From Pseudomonadota bacterium (GTDB lineage: Bacteria > Pseudomonadota > Alphaproteobacteria > Rhodobacterales > Rhodobacteraceae), in contig CAUJIP010000057.1 of the NCBI GenBank assembly GCA_963205235.1, positions 62,001 to 126,000 of the forward strand: 64,000 bases of DNA, in the 5' to 3' direction. The notes below the pieces were generated by a model. The model was given only the letters and a program-made list of their open reading frames with translations, did not search any database and was not told where the DNA came from. Position 1 is the first letter of the stretch, and each line of letters begins with the position of its first letter. A program made the position numbers and the translations under genes. Positions 52,527 to 63,448 of the stretch are shown here, piece by piece.

Positions 52527-53225
52527 CTATGCGTCGTCCAAAGACTGCCAGCGCACCCGCAACAGGCCGGGTTCGGCGGCCAGACGCTGTACCGCCTGTT
52601 CAATGCCAGCCTCGCCCACACCTTCGGCGGTGACGGTGGCCGAAAGGTCCAGACCGCGCCCATCTTCGCCCGGACCAACGCCGATTTCCGAAAGATGCAG
52701 CCCACCAAGGGTCAGGGTGCGCAGAATCAGGGTCCGTGTCCCGGCCTCGTCCGCCTCGGCCACCGTGACAATCACCCGATAGCCACGCAGCATCGGCACG
52801 CCTGCGCTGGTGTGTTTTTTAAGAAACTTGACCAAAGGCCGCAGCCCGAGATTGACGAAGACGACCATCACCGTCAGCAGAACCGCAAGATCCCAAGCCC
52901 CGGCCCCAGCCATCATCCCCACCCCTGCCGAACACCAAAGCGTTGCCGCCGTGTTCAGGCCGTGAATGTTGAACCCGTCGCGAAAGATGATCCCGGCACC
53001 CAGAAAGCCGATCCCGGAAACGATCTGGGCGGCGACGCGCGTATGACTGACCTCATCGGGAAACAGGCCGGAAAAGATGACGAAACTTGCAGCACCCAGG
53101 GCCACCAAGGCATTCGTGCGCAAACCCGCCATCCGCTGGCGTACCTGCCGCTCCGACCCGATCACCGACCCACAGGTCAGCGCAATCATCATGTTCAGCG
53201 CTGCGGCGTGAAGCGAAACGTCCAT
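52527..53225 (-). CDS. MgtC/SapB-family membrane protein
   Basis: A 232-residue protein with about five N-terminal transmembrane helices and a C-terminal soluble ACT-like domain (about 150-232). MgtC signatures are GSVIGSERQ, RTNALVALGAA, and VSGIGFLGAGIIFRDG..IHGLNTAATLWCSAGVG. Members act in adaptation to low magnesium or phosphate and modulate the F-type ATPase in pathogens; the role here is inferred. ATG 53225 (MDVSLHAAALN) follows GGGGG. No Mg-responsive leader is seen. Confidence 0.9.
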   Translation of the reverse strand: MDVSLHAAALNMMIALTCGSVIGSERQVRQRMAGLRTNALVALGAASFVIFSGLFPDEVSHTRVAAQIVSGIGFLGAGIIFRDGFNIHGLNTAATLWCSAGVGMMAGAGAWDLAVLLTVMVVFVNLGLRPLVKFLKKHTSAGVPMLRGYRVIVTVAEADEAGTRTLILRTLTLGGLHLSEIGVGPGEDGRGLDLSATVTAEGVGEAGIEQAVQRLAAEPGLLRVRWQSLDDA

Positions 53226-53314
53226 GAGGCCCCCTTGCGACAAGCGGCAAGGAAATCACTACGGGATGCTTTTGTGAAGCTTTTGTAACGGCTAAGTGAC
53301 AGCGAAAGCCGACA

Positions 53315-53899
53315 TTACGCCTCGAGCTCGGCATCCCAGTACAGGTAATCCATCCAGCTTTCATGCAGATGGTTTGGCGGGAACCTGCGGCCGTGCGCCT
53401 GCATCTCTTCGGCACTTGGCGTGCGTGGCAAACGGTTCAGATACAATCCCGACTGTTTCAGCGTCCGCGATCCCTTGCGCAGGTTGCAAGGGGAACAGGC
53501 TGCGACGACGTTTTCCCAACTGGTGATCCCCCCCTTTGACCGGGGCAGCACGTGATCAAAGGTCAGATCGCCTTTGGCTCCGCAATATTGGCAGCAGAAT
53601 TCGTCCCGCAGAAAAAGATTGAAGCGCGTGAATGCCACGCGCTTCTGGGGTTTGACGAATTCTTTCAGCACCACGACCGAGGGTATCCGGAACACCTGCC
53701 TTTGGCTGTGCACGACCTGGTCATATTCGGCCACGATCTGCACCCGGTCCAGGAAAGCGGCCTTTATCGCCTCTTGCCAGGGCCAAAGGCTTAAGGGGTA
53801 GTAACTTAACGGGCGATAATCGGCATTCAACACAAGCGCAGGATAGTGCTTGAGCGCTGCAGGATCGCGCACGAATTGGGTTCTGAAATCGCCGTCCAT
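53315..53899 (-). CDS. HNH endonuclease family protein
   Basis: A 194-residue protein. The HNH core is CQYCGAKGDLTFDHVLPRSKGGITSWENVVAACSPCN, with two CxxC zinc pairs and the His/Asn catalytic positions. The N-terminal ALKHYPALVLNADYRPLSYYPLSLWPWQEAIKAAF is the conserved partner of a chromosomal HNH family widespread in alphaproteobacteria, not a phage homing enzyme. The function of the family is not established. ATG 53899 (MDGDFRTQFV) is preferred to 53941. A near-consensus promoter lies about 70 nt upstream. Confidence 0.88.
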   Translation of the reverse strand: MDGDFRTQFVRDPAALKHYPALVLNADYRPLSYYPLSLWPWQEAIKAAFLDRVQIVAEYDQVVHSQRQVFRIPSVVVLKEFVKPQKRVAFTRFNLFLRDEFCCQYCGAKGDLTFDHVLPRSKGGITSWENVVAACSPCNLRKGSRTLKQSGLYLNRLPRTPSAEEMQAHGRRFPPNHLHESWMDYLYWDAELEA

Positions 53900-54213
53900 A
53901 CCGCCAAAGACTCCACGTCTTGCCCGTCGACCATCGGCCACGAGGGCGGGGAGACCGCCCCGATGGTCAAACTATATCTGGCGTTTCCGCCGTGGCAACC
54001 CCCAAGCGACTGCGCCTTGATCGGGTCACGCAAACGGGATGCCAGCGAAAGATCACCACGGCATGACAAGCGGATGCGATTTTGACCGACCGATTCAGAC
54101 CGGACAACCGGCAGTCCCTTGCCCAACGGCGACCATGCGGGCGTTTCATCTCTTGCAGATTGCCCATCCGAACCGATAGTTGCGCCGTCGAAACAGGCGG
54201 GGATGCCGCAGAA
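53900..54213. other. 314-nt stretch between the divergent HNH and lytic transglycosylase genes
   Basis: Contains the HNH promoter (53971-53998). I see no further gene, repeat or hairpin of note. The open frames here belong to upstream extensions of the flanking genes. Confidence 0.6.
53971..53998 (-). promoter_or_regulatory. promoter of the HNH gene
   Basis: Minus-strand -35 TTGCCA (53998-53993) and -10 TATAGT (53976-53971), 16-nt spacing, both five of six to consensus. Confidence 0.6.
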
Positions 54214-54690
54214 ATGACTTTGAACCGTCGCCACCTGATCGCGCTGTCGCTTGGCGCAGTTCTGTCTGGTTGTGGTCGCTTCCGGCGAAACGAGCGGCCT
54301 ACCGCCCGCGACCCCGGCGACCTTCATCCGGGTGAGACGCCGGAACTGCGCGCCCTGATCCAGAAATATGCCCACGCCTACCAGATGCCGGAACGACTTC
54401 TGCATCGGGTGATCCAACGCGAAAGCGGCTATAACCCGGCAGCGCGGAACGGGCGCTATTTCGGACTGATGCAGATCGACCCGCGCACAGCGCAGACCAT
54501 GGGCTATGATGGCCCGGCTGAGGGCCTGCTGGATGCCGAGACGAACCTGAAATTCGCGGGAAAATACCTGCGTGGCGCGTGGCTGGTGTCGCGCGGGGAC
54601 GAGGACATGGCCATCGTCTGGTATTCCAAGGGCTATTACTATGAAGCCAAGCGCCTGGGGATATTGGAAGAAACCGGCCTTCGGACCTGA
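54214..54690 (+). CDS. lytic transglycosylase (SLT domain) lipoprotein
   Basis: A 158-residue protein with a lipoprotein signal (MTLNRRHLIALSLGAVLSGC, Cys20) followed by a small SLT domain. The catalytic Glu is in IQRESGYNPAARNGRYFGLMQIDP, and later NLKFAGKYLRGAW and YSKGYYYEAKRLG follow. It should cleave peptidoglycan glycan strands from the membrane. The lipobox fixes ATG 54214 as start; longer in-frame starts reach into non-coding sequence. Short compared with MltC/Slt, so a minimal enzyme. Confidence 0.87.
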   Translation: MTLNRRHLIALSLGAVLSGCGRFRRNERPTARDPGDLHPGETPELRALIQKYAHAYQMPERLLHRVIQRESGYNPAARNGRYFGLMQIDPRTAQTMGYDGPAEGLLDAETNLKFAGKYLRGAWLVSRGDEDMAIVWYSKGYYYEAKRLGILEETGLRT

Positions 54691-54695
54691 TCGCC

Positions 54696-56333
<1,638 letters not shown>

Positions 56334-58463
56334 TCAGGCCTCCATGGGATTGCCGGTCTGCGACCGGAACAGCAGCACGCTTTGCGCCGGGGCTTCGGTA
56401 AAGGTCTTGGCGGGATGCCCCGACAGAGGAAGGTCGGGCTGGGTTGTATCCAGGATCAATTGCCAGCCGGGCGCGGTGTCGGGCAGGTGCAGGGGAACCT
56501 TGGCCCCGGTGTTGAAGACGGCAAAGACCGCCTCGGGTGAAGGATCATTGCCTTCTGCGGACATGCGCAATTCTACGCACAGGCAACGGAAAGCGGGATC
56601 ATGCCAATCCTCATGCATCGGGATCGTGCCATCGGCGCGGCGCCAGATCACATCGGGAATTCCATCGGTCGGTCGGGCGCGCGCATGCAGGAACCGACGC
56701 TGGCGCAGGACTGGAAGCGCGCGGCGGAGGGCCGACAGGCGTTCGACAAATCCGTGCAGTGCAAGATCGGGTTTCGACCAGTCGATCCAGCTGACCGCAT
56801 TGTCCTGAGCATAGGCGTTGTTGTTGCCACCCTGGCTGTGACCGATCTCGTCCCCGGCAAGGATCATCGGAACGCCTTGGCTTAGAAACAGCGTGGCCAG
56901 CAGGTTCCGCTTCCGTAACGCTCGGGCGGCCAGAACCCCGGCATCCCTGGTTGGCCCCTCCAGCCCCATGTTGTCCGAATGGTTTTCATCATGGCCATCG
57001 CGGTTGTCCTCGCCATTGGCGAAGTTGCGCTTGATGGTAAAGCTGACCAGATCTTCCAGCGTGAACCCGTCATGGCTGGTGACATAGTTGATCGAGGATG
57101 TTGCCGCGCGGCCCGAATGGTCAAAGCGTTCCGCCGACCCCAGAAGCCGCGCCGCAAGATCGCGGGTCTGCCCGGCATCGCCCTTCCAGAACCGCCGCGC
57201 CCCGTCGCGAAACTTGTCGTTCCATTCGTGGAACGGGTGCGGAAAAGCCCCCAGCTGATAGCCGCCGGGGCCGATGTCCCAGGGTTCGGCAATCAGCTTG
57301 ACGCCTGCCAGGACCGGGTCTTGACGGATCGCATCCAGAAAGCCGCCATGTGGGTCAAAGCCGTGACTCTCGCGCCCCAGAACGGTGGCCAGATCGAACC
57401 GGAAGCCGTCGACATGGAAGGTCTCGACCCAATAGCGCAAGCTGTCCATCACCATGCGCAGCACCATCGGATGGGTCAGATCCAGCGTGTTTCCCGTGCC
57501 GGCATCATTCGCATAGTATCGCCCGCCCCCGGCCAACCGATAGTAGCTGGCGTTGTCAAACCCGCGGAAAGACAGCGTCGGGCCAAGCTCGTCGCCTTCG
57601 GCCGTGTGGTTGTAGACCACGTCCAGGATCACCTCGATCCCGGCGGCATGAAAGCGGCGGACCATTGTCTGCAGTTCCCAGATCGCGCCCTGGGCCATAT
57701 AGCGCGGCTCGGGGGTGAAAAAGCCAAGCGTGTTGTAACCCCAATGGTTCTTCAGCCCCTTGAGCACCAGAAACCGGTCGTCGATGAAGGCCTGCACCGG
57801 CAGAAGTTCGACCGCCGTCACGCCAAGCTTCTGCAGATGCTCCAGCATCGGATCGCTGGACATGCCAAGGAACGTGCCGCGCTGGCCCTTTTCCACGCCG
57901 GGATGCAGCGCAGTCGACGACTTTACATGCGCTTCATAGATCAAACTGTCCGCGCGCGAGGTACGGGGCGGCTGGTCATTGCCCCAGCTGAACGACGGAT
58001 CGGTGACAACCGACTTCGGCACGGCAAAGGCGCTGTCACGGGTATCAAAGCTCAGGTCCGCGCGGGGGCTGCCGACCTTGTAGCCCATCACGGCATCAGA
58101 CCATTTCAGGCGCCCCTCATACGCCCGGGCATAGGGATCAAGCAGCAGCTTGTTCGGGTTGAAGCGGTGACCCTGCTCTGGCTCGTAAGGCCCATGCGCG
58201 CGAAAGCCGTAGACCACGCCGACTGTCAGCCCGCCGACATGGATATGCCAGACATCGCCATCGCGGTCGACCATCGGCAGACGGCACAGTTCCTTGCGCC
58301 CGTCCGATGAAAACAAGCAAAGCTCGATCTTCTCGGCGTTGGCGGAAAAGACGGCGAAGTTGACCCCGTCGCCGGTCAGGCTTGCGCCCATCGGCCAGGG
58401 CCGACCCGGGCTGATCGCGTGGCCAGACAGCCGCGCTGGCATGGAAACCGGCTGGGGCGTCAC
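56334..58463 (-). CDS. glgX: glycogen debranching enzyme
   Basis: Isoamylase-type GH13 enzyme removing alpha-1,6 branches from limit dextrin. The 709-residue protein has an N-terminal CBM48-like domain (GASLTGDGVNFAVFSANAEK), then DVVYNHTAEGDELGPTLSFRG, the nucleophile in DGFRFDLATVLGRE, the acid in LIAEPWDIGPGGYQ, and NYVTSHDGFTLEDLVSF. I chose GTG 58463, which overlaps the glgA stop as GTGA; ATG 58442 is the alternative and would shorten the protein by seven residues. Confidence 0.93.
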   Translation of the reverse strand: MTPQPVSMPARLSGHAISPGRPWPMGASLTGDGVNFAVFSANAEKIELCLFSSDGRKELCRLPMVDRDGDVWHIHVGGLTVGVVYGFRAHGPYEPEQGHRFNPNKLLLDPYARAYEGRLKWSDAVMGYKVGSPRADLSFDTRDSAFAVPKSVVTDPSFSWGNDQPPRTSRADSLIYEAHVKSSTALHPGVEKGQRGTFLGMSSDPMLEHLQKLGVTAVELLPVQAFIDDRFLVLKGLKNHWGYNTLGFFTPEPRYMAQGAIWELQTMVRRFHAAGIEVILDVVYNHTAEGDELGPTLSFRGFDNASYYRLAGGGRYYANDAGTGNTLDLTHPMVLRMVMDSLRYWVETFHVDGFRFDLATVLGRESHGFDPHGGFLDAIRQDPVLAGVKLIAEPWDIGPGGYQLGAFPHPFHEWNDKFRDGARRFWKGDAGQTRDLAARLLGSAERFDHSGRAATSSINYVTSHDGFTLEDLVSFTIKRNFANGEDNRDGHDENHSDNMGLEGPTRDAGVLAARALRKRNLLATLFLSQGVPMILAGDEIGHSQGGNNNAYAQDNAVSWIDWSKPDLALHGFVERLSALRRALPVLRQRRFLHARARPTDGIPDVIWRRADGTIPMHEDWHDPAFRCLCVELRMSAEGNDPSPEAVFAVFNTGAKVPLHLPDTAPGWQLILDTTQPDLPLSGHPAKTFTEAPAQSVLLFRSQTGNPMEA

Positions 58464-59884
58464 GCCTTCAGCCTTTCGTAAAGCCCGGCATAATCTGCCG
58501 CCGAAACTTCCCAGCCTACCGGATGGGCCATCGCGTTCTGACGCAGCTTCGCCCACAGTTTCGGCTGCCGGTAAAGCTCCAGCAGTTTTGCCATCGCCTG
58601 CCGGAACGCCAAAGCGTCAACCGGATGAAAGGTCACCCCGGTCGCCGCCCCGGCGGCAAGGGTCGCTGGCGAAGCGCCAATCACGGTGTCGGCCAAACCG
58701 CCCACCAAAGACACAACGGGAATCGTGCCAAACCGCAGCCCATACATCTGCGTCAGGCCGCAGGGTTCAAACCGGCTGGGCACCAGCACCGCATCGGCCC
58801 CGGCAAACAGCCGGTGGCTCAGCCCCTCATCATAGCCGATCCGCACAGCAACCCGACCGGGGAAGCGCGCGGCAAGACCCCGCATCGCGCCCTCCATCGC
58901 AGGATCGCCAGACCCCAGCACGATCAGCCCGCCACCGCCCAGCACGAAATCGGGGATGACCTTGGGCAGAAGGTCGATGCCCTTCTGGTCGGTCAACCGG
59001 CTGACGACAATCGCCAGCGGTCCCGGCACGTCAAGCCCGAATTCCGCACAAACCTTTGCCCGCGCTTCGGCCTTGCCCTTCAACGATTTGGCCGAAAAGG
59101 CCGGGTCAGCCGCCGCCGGCGACCAAAGCTCCGTATCGACACCGTTCAGGATGCCCGAAACCACCGGCCCCCGCGCCGCAAGCACACCTTCCAGCCCCAG
59201 CCCGAATTCCGGCCGCAGAATCTCTTCGGCATAGCTGGGCGAGACGGTGGTGATCCAGTCTGCCGTCACCATCCCCGCCTTGAGGCTGGAGATGCCGCCG
59301 TAATATTCCAGCGCCTCGCTGTGGAACGCGTGCGCCGGCAGGCGCAGGATGCCCAGCATATGGGCCGGTGCCCAACCCTGAAAGGCGATGTTATGAATGG
59401 TCAGAACCGATTTCACCCCGCCTGCGCCGTGATAGGCCAGATAGGCCGGGGCCAGACCCGCCTGCCAGTCATGCGCGTGCAGAACGTCGGGTTTCCAGTC
59501 TTCCAGCCCTTCGCGTGCAATCCGGGCGGCCACCCAGGACAGGGCGGCAAAGCGGATCGCATTGTCGGGATGCTCCCCCACGGGCGAGGAATAGGGGCCA
59601 CCTTCCCGGTCAAAAAGATGCGGCGCATCCAGAAGCAGGACCGACAGCCCCGCCACCTCTCCCGCCAGCACGCGACCGGTTCCGCCCCAAAGATCGGGTT
59701 CCTCGAAAACCACCGGCCAATTTGCCGCCTGCGCGCGCAAGTTGCGATAGGCGGGCAAAAGCACCCTCATCTCCCAACCCGTGGCGGCCAGCGCTCCCGG
59801 CAAGGCGCCCACGACATCGGCCAGCCCGCCGGTCTTGACCAAGGGCACACATTCCGACGCAACTGACAGAACCCGCCCGCCCAT
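58460..59884 (-). CDS. glgA: glycogen synthase
   Basis: GT5 transferase that adds ADP-glucose units to glycogen. The 474-residue protein has the N-terminal ADP-glucose motif LVKTGGLADVVGALPGAL, the central HAHDWQAGLAP and MLGILRLPAHAFH, and the C-terminal PSRFEPCGLTQMYGLRFGTIPVV with the catalytic Glu pair. ATG 59884 puts the KTGGL motif at the usual distance; in-frame ATGs at 59899 and 59914 are possible. It precedes glgX with a GTGA overlap and follows glgC by 64 nt. Confidence 0.95.
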   Translation of the reverse strand: MGGRVLSVASECVPLVKTGGLADVVGALPGALAATGWEMRVLLPAYRNLRAQAANWPVVFEEPDLWGGTGRVLAGEVAGLSVLLLDAPHLFDREGGPYSSPVGEHPDNAIRFAALSWVAARIAREGLEDWKPDVLHAHDWQAGLAPAYLAYHGAGGVKSVLTIHNIAFQGWAPAHMLGILRLPAHAFHSEALEYYGGISSLKAGMVTADWITTVSPSYAEEILRPEFGLGLEGVLAARGPVVSGILNGVDTELWSPAAADPAFSAKSLKGKAEARAKVCAEFGLDVPGPLAIVVSRLTDQKGIDLLPKVIPDFVLGGGGLIVLGSGDPAMEGAMRGLAARFPGRVAVRIGYDEGLSHRLFAGADAVLVPSRFEPCGLTQMYGLRFGTIPVVSLVGGLADTVIGASPATLAAGAATGVTFHPVDALAFRQAMAKLLELYRQPKLWAKLRQNAMAHPVGWEVSAADYAGLYERLKA

Positions 59885-59948
59885 ATTTCCGGCCCTCATT
59901 TCATACTGGTCCAAGTATCCAAAATGCCGCTTCCGCCGCGCACCCGGT

Positions 59949-61220
59949 TCAGGACAAGGCCCTGGCCCGCGCGTCGATCATCGACTGGGTGATCAGCGTT
60001 ATACCGCTGTCAGTCCGGCGGAACCACTTGGCATCCTCGGCTGCGTCCTGACCGACGACCAGGCCTTCGGGAATGATCACCCCCCGGTCGATGACGCAGT
60101 TCTTCAGATCGGCCTTGCGGTTGACGATGACCTTCGGCAGAGCCACGACATATTCTAGGCTGGAGAAGCTGTGCGTTCTGACCCCGGTGAACAAAAGCGA
60201 ATTGCGCACCTCGGACCCCGATACGATGCAGTCACCGGACACCAGCGACGACACCGCCGTGCCGCGCCGTCCATCCTCGTTATGGATGAACTTCGCGGGC
60301 GGCAGGATCTCGGCATAGGTCCAGATCGGCCACGAGCTGTCATAGATATCCAGCTTGGGGATAAAGTCCGTCAGGTCGATATTTGCCTGCCAGAAGGCGT
60401 CAATCGTTCCCACATCCCGCCAATAGGGCTCGGTCTCCAGCCCGCTTGTCACGCAGCTGTCCGAGAACTTGTGCGCCACCGCTTTGCCGTTCTTCACGAT
60501 ATGCGGGATCAGGTCAAAACCGAAGTCGTGGCTGGAATTGTCGTCCTGCATGTCGCGGATCAGAAGGTCGCGCAGGAAGGCCCAGTCAAAGACATAGATC
60601 CCCATCGAGGCCAGCGAATGGTCCGGGTCGCCCGGCATTCCCGGCGGATCCTTCGGCTTTTCCAGGAAAGAGGTGATCCGCATCGTCTTGTCGACCGCCA
60701 TCACCCCGAAAGCGCTGGCTTCGGCGCGGGGTACGGTCAGGCAACCGATGGTCACATCCGCCCCCGCCTCGACATGCTGGCGCAGCATCACCTCGTAATC
60801 CATCTTGTAGATATGGTCGCCCGCCAGCACGACGACGTACTGGATGCCGTAGCTGTCGACGATATCGATGTTCTGCGCGATCGCATCCGCCGTGCCACGA
60901 TACCAGTTCACCTCGTCCATCCGCTGGCTAGCGGGCAAGACGTCAAGATACTCGTTCCGCTCCGCCCGGAAAAAACCCCAGCCGCGCTGGATGTGACGGA
61001 TCAGGCTGTGCGCCTTGTACTGCGTGGCAATCGCCATCTTGCGGATGCCCGAGTTCAGCGCGTTTGACAGGGCAAAGTCGATGATCCGGGTCTTGCCGCC
61101 GAAATAGACGGCAGGCTTGGCACGAGTGTCGGTCAATTCCTTCAGCCGACTGCCGCGCCCTCCGGCAAGGACGAAGGCCATGGCTTGCGAGGCCAATCGC
61201 TGGTTCGGTCTTGCTTTCAT
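59949..61220 (-). CDS. glgC: glucose-1-phosphate adenylyltransferase
   Basis: Makes ADP-glucose, the first and usually regulated step of glycogen synthesis. The 423-residue protein has [17 protein letters not shown] with the nucleotide-binding loop, [40 protein letters not shown], and the glucose-1-phosphate site [10 protein letters not shown], with a C-terminal left-handed helix domain. The family is allosterically controlled by fructose-6-phosphate or pyruvate in alphaproteobacteria. It lies between glgB and glgA. Confidence 0.96.
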   Translation of the reverse strand: MKARPNQRLASQAMAFVLAGGRGSRLKELTDTRAKPAVYFGGKTRIIDFALSNALNSGIRKMAIATQYKAHSLIRHIQRGWGFFRAERNEYLDVLPASQRMDEVNWYRGTADAIAQNIDIVDSYGIQYVVVLAGDHIYKMDYEVMLRQHVEAGADVTIGCLTVPRAEASAFGVMAVDKTMRITSFLEKPKDPPGMPGDPDHSLASMGIYVFDWAFLRDLLIRDMQDDNSSHDFGFDLIPHIVKNGKAVAHKFSDSCVTSGLETEPYWRDVGTIDAFWQANIDLTDFIPKLDIYDSSWPIWTYAEILPPAKFIHNEDGRRGTAVSSLVSGDCIVSGSEVRNSLLFTGVRTHSFSSLEYVVALPKVIVNRKADLKNCVIDRGVIIPEGLVVGQDAAEDAKWFRRTDSGITLITQSMIDARARALS

Positions 61221-61256
61221 CGTCGTCCCTCCCCTAAGGCGGCGAACCGCCGGATT

Positions 61257-63428
61257 TCAATCCTGTTGCAGATAGATCGCGGTCAGCGGCGGCAGCGTCA
61301 GGTCTGCCGACTGGGTCTGGCCATGCCACGGCGTCTTGTCCGTGGTCACGCCGCCCAGATTGCCCCGGTTGCCGCCGCCATAGGCCTCGGCATCGGTGTT
61401 CAGGACTTCGCGCCACAGCCCCGCCTGCGGCAGGCCCAGACGATAGCGCCGATGGACCGGGGTCATGTTGACCACCGCCACCACCGGCTTGTCGCCTTCG
61501 CGCCCCTTTCGGACCCAGGCGAAGACGCCCGCTTCGGCATCGTTCCACTCCAGCCACTCAAACCCCTCAGGGCGGCAGTCGTTGACATGCAGCGCCGGGG
61601 TGGCGCGGTAGAAATGGTTCAGGTCGCGGACCAGACGCTGAATGCCCTTATGTTCCGCAATATCAAGTTGATGCCAATCAAGGCTGACGTTGTGGTTCCA
61701 CTCGGCCCCTTGGGCGAATTCCTGCCCCATGAACAAAAGCTTCTTGCCCGGATGCGCCCACATGAACCCGTAATAGGCGCGCAGGTTCCCAAACTTCTGC
61801 GCCCCATCCCCCGGCATCCGCGCCAGCATGCTGCCCTTGCCGTGCACAACCTCGTCATGGCTGATCGGCAGGATATAGTTTTCCGTCCAGGCATAGGTCA
61901 GGCCCATGGTCATCAGGTTGTGATGATATTTCCGGTGGATCGGGTCCTTGCCCATGTAGGACAGGGTGTCGTTCATCCAGCCCATGTTCCACTTGAAGCC
62001 GAAGCCAAGGCCCCCATGGTCGACCGGCCTGCTGACACCGGGAAAGGCGGTCGATTCCTCGGCGACCATCATGATCCCCGGCACTTCGCCATAGGCGGTG
62101 ATGTTGGTGGTGCGCAGGACGTCAATCGCTTCATAGTTCTCTCGCCCGCCGTCCTTGTTCGGCACCCATTCACCATGCTTGCGGCTGTAGTCGCGGTAAA
62201 GCATGGATGCCACCGCATCCACGCGCAGCCCGTCGACGTGGTATTCCTCCAGCCAATACAAGGCGTTGGAGACAAGGTAGTTCTTCACCTCGACCCGACC
62301 ATAGTTGTAGATCAGGGTGTTCCAGTCTTGATGAAAGCCTTCGCGCGGGTCTTGGTGTTCATAAAGCGCGGTGCCGTCGAACCGGCCCAAGCCATGCGCA
62401 TCCGTCGGGAAGTGGCCGGGCACCCAGTCCAGGATCACCCCCAAACCTTTCCTGTGCGCGGCATCAACAAAGGCGCGAAACTCGGGCGGCGTGCCGTGGC
62501 GGATCGTGGGGGCGAACATGCCCACCGGCTGATACCCCCAGCTGCCATCAAACGGATACTCGCTGACCGGCAGGCATTCGATATGGGTGAACCCCATGTC
62601 GGCGGCATAATCGACAAGCTGATCTGCAAGCTCCAAGTAGCTGAGCATTCGGTTCCCCGGCGCCCGCCGCCATGAGCCCAAATGCACCTCATAAACCAAA
62701 ATCGGCGCGTCGATGGTCTGCTTTCCGGCCCGCGATTGCAGCCAGTCGCCATCCTGCCAGCTACCAGAAATTTTCCTGACCACGCTTGCGTTTGCGGGCG
62801 GATGTTCAGACCCGAACCCAACAGGATCGGCCTTCAGGGGCGGCAACGTCCCGCCCGGCCCCCGCAGTTCGTATTTATAGGTCGTGCCTTCGCCAAGTCC
62901 GGGAATGAAGATTTCCCAGACCCCCGTCGCGCCACGCTTGCGCATCGGGTGGCGACGACCGTCCCAGATGTTGAAATCGCCGACGACGCTGACCCGTTCG
63001 GCATTCGGGGCCCAGACGGCAAAATGCACTCCGTCAACGCCCTCATGACCCATCGCATGCGCACCAAGCGCCTGCCAAATCCGCCGGTGGGTGCCTTCAC
63101 CCAGCAGGTACTCGTCCATCTCGCCCAGAACCGGCCCGAACCGATAGGGGTCTTCAAAATCCCATGTGTTTCCATGGCCTTCTGCACGAAAGCTGTAGTT
63201 CGCCTTGCGCGCTATCCGATGGGTGAAAAGCCCCGGAACATCGGGATAGGGCTGCGCCTCGACCGCCGTCTTTCCGGTCAGAACCCAAAGCCGGTCGGCC
63301 CCCGAGACAAACGCCACGATCTCCCAGCCCTTGGCCCGTTTCTGGGGGCCAAGCACGGCAAACGGGTCGCCATGACGGCCTTCGGCAATCGCTTCGGCGG
63401 TCGCGCGGTCCAGTGTCGTATCGGCCAT
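61257..63428 (-). CDS. glgB: 1,4-alpha-glucan branching enzyme
   Basis: GH13 enzyme creating alpha-1,6 branches. The 723-residue protein has two N-terminal beta domains (CBM48 at about 110-210; VHFAVWAPNAERVSVVGDFN), then the catalytic barrel: DWVPGHFPTD, the nucleophile in DGLRVDAVASMLYRDYSR, the acid in MMVAEESTAFPGV and LPISHDEVVHGKGSM. The full-length form, with the extra N1 domain, matches the type found in proteobacteria. GGGGGACAGGC precedes ATG 63428; glgP ends 20 nt upstream. Confidence 0.97.
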   Translation of the reverse strand: MADTTLDRATAEAIAEGRHGDPFAVLGPQKRAKGWEIVAFVSGADRLWVLTGKTAVEAQPYPDVPGLFTHRIARKANYSFRAEGHGNTWDFEDPYRFGPVLGEMDEYLLGEGTHRRIWQALGAHAMGHEGVDGVHFAVWAPNAERVSVVGDFNIWDGRRHPMRKRGATGVWEIFIPGLGEGTTYKYELRGPGGTLPPLKADPVGFGSEHPPANASVVRKISGSWQDGDWLQSRAGKQTIDAPILVYEVHLGSWRRAPGNRMLSYLELADQLVDYAADMGFTHIECLPVSEYPFDGSWGYQPVGMFAPTIRHGTPPEFRAFVDAAHRKGLGVILDWVPGHFPTDAHGLGRFDGTALYEHQDPREGFHQDWNTLIYNYGRVEVKNYLVSNALYWLEEYHVDGLRVDAVASMLYRDYSRKHGEWVPNKDGGRENYEAIDVLRTTNITAYGEVPGIMMVAEESTAFPGVSRPVDHGGLGFGFKWNMGWMNDTLSYMGKDPIHRKYHHNLMTMGLTYAWTENYILPISHDEVVHGKGSMLARMPGDGAQKFGNLRAYYGFMWAHPGKKLLFMGQEFAQGAEWNHNVSLDWHQLDIAEHKGIQRLVRDLNHFYRATPALHVNDCRPEGFEWLEWNDAEAGVFAWVRKGREGDKPVVAVVNMTPVHRRYRLGLPQAGLWREVLNTDAEAYGGGNRGNLGGVTTDKTPWHGQTQSADLTLPPLTAIYLQQD

Positions 63429-63448
63429 GCCTGTCCCCCGAAAGCGCC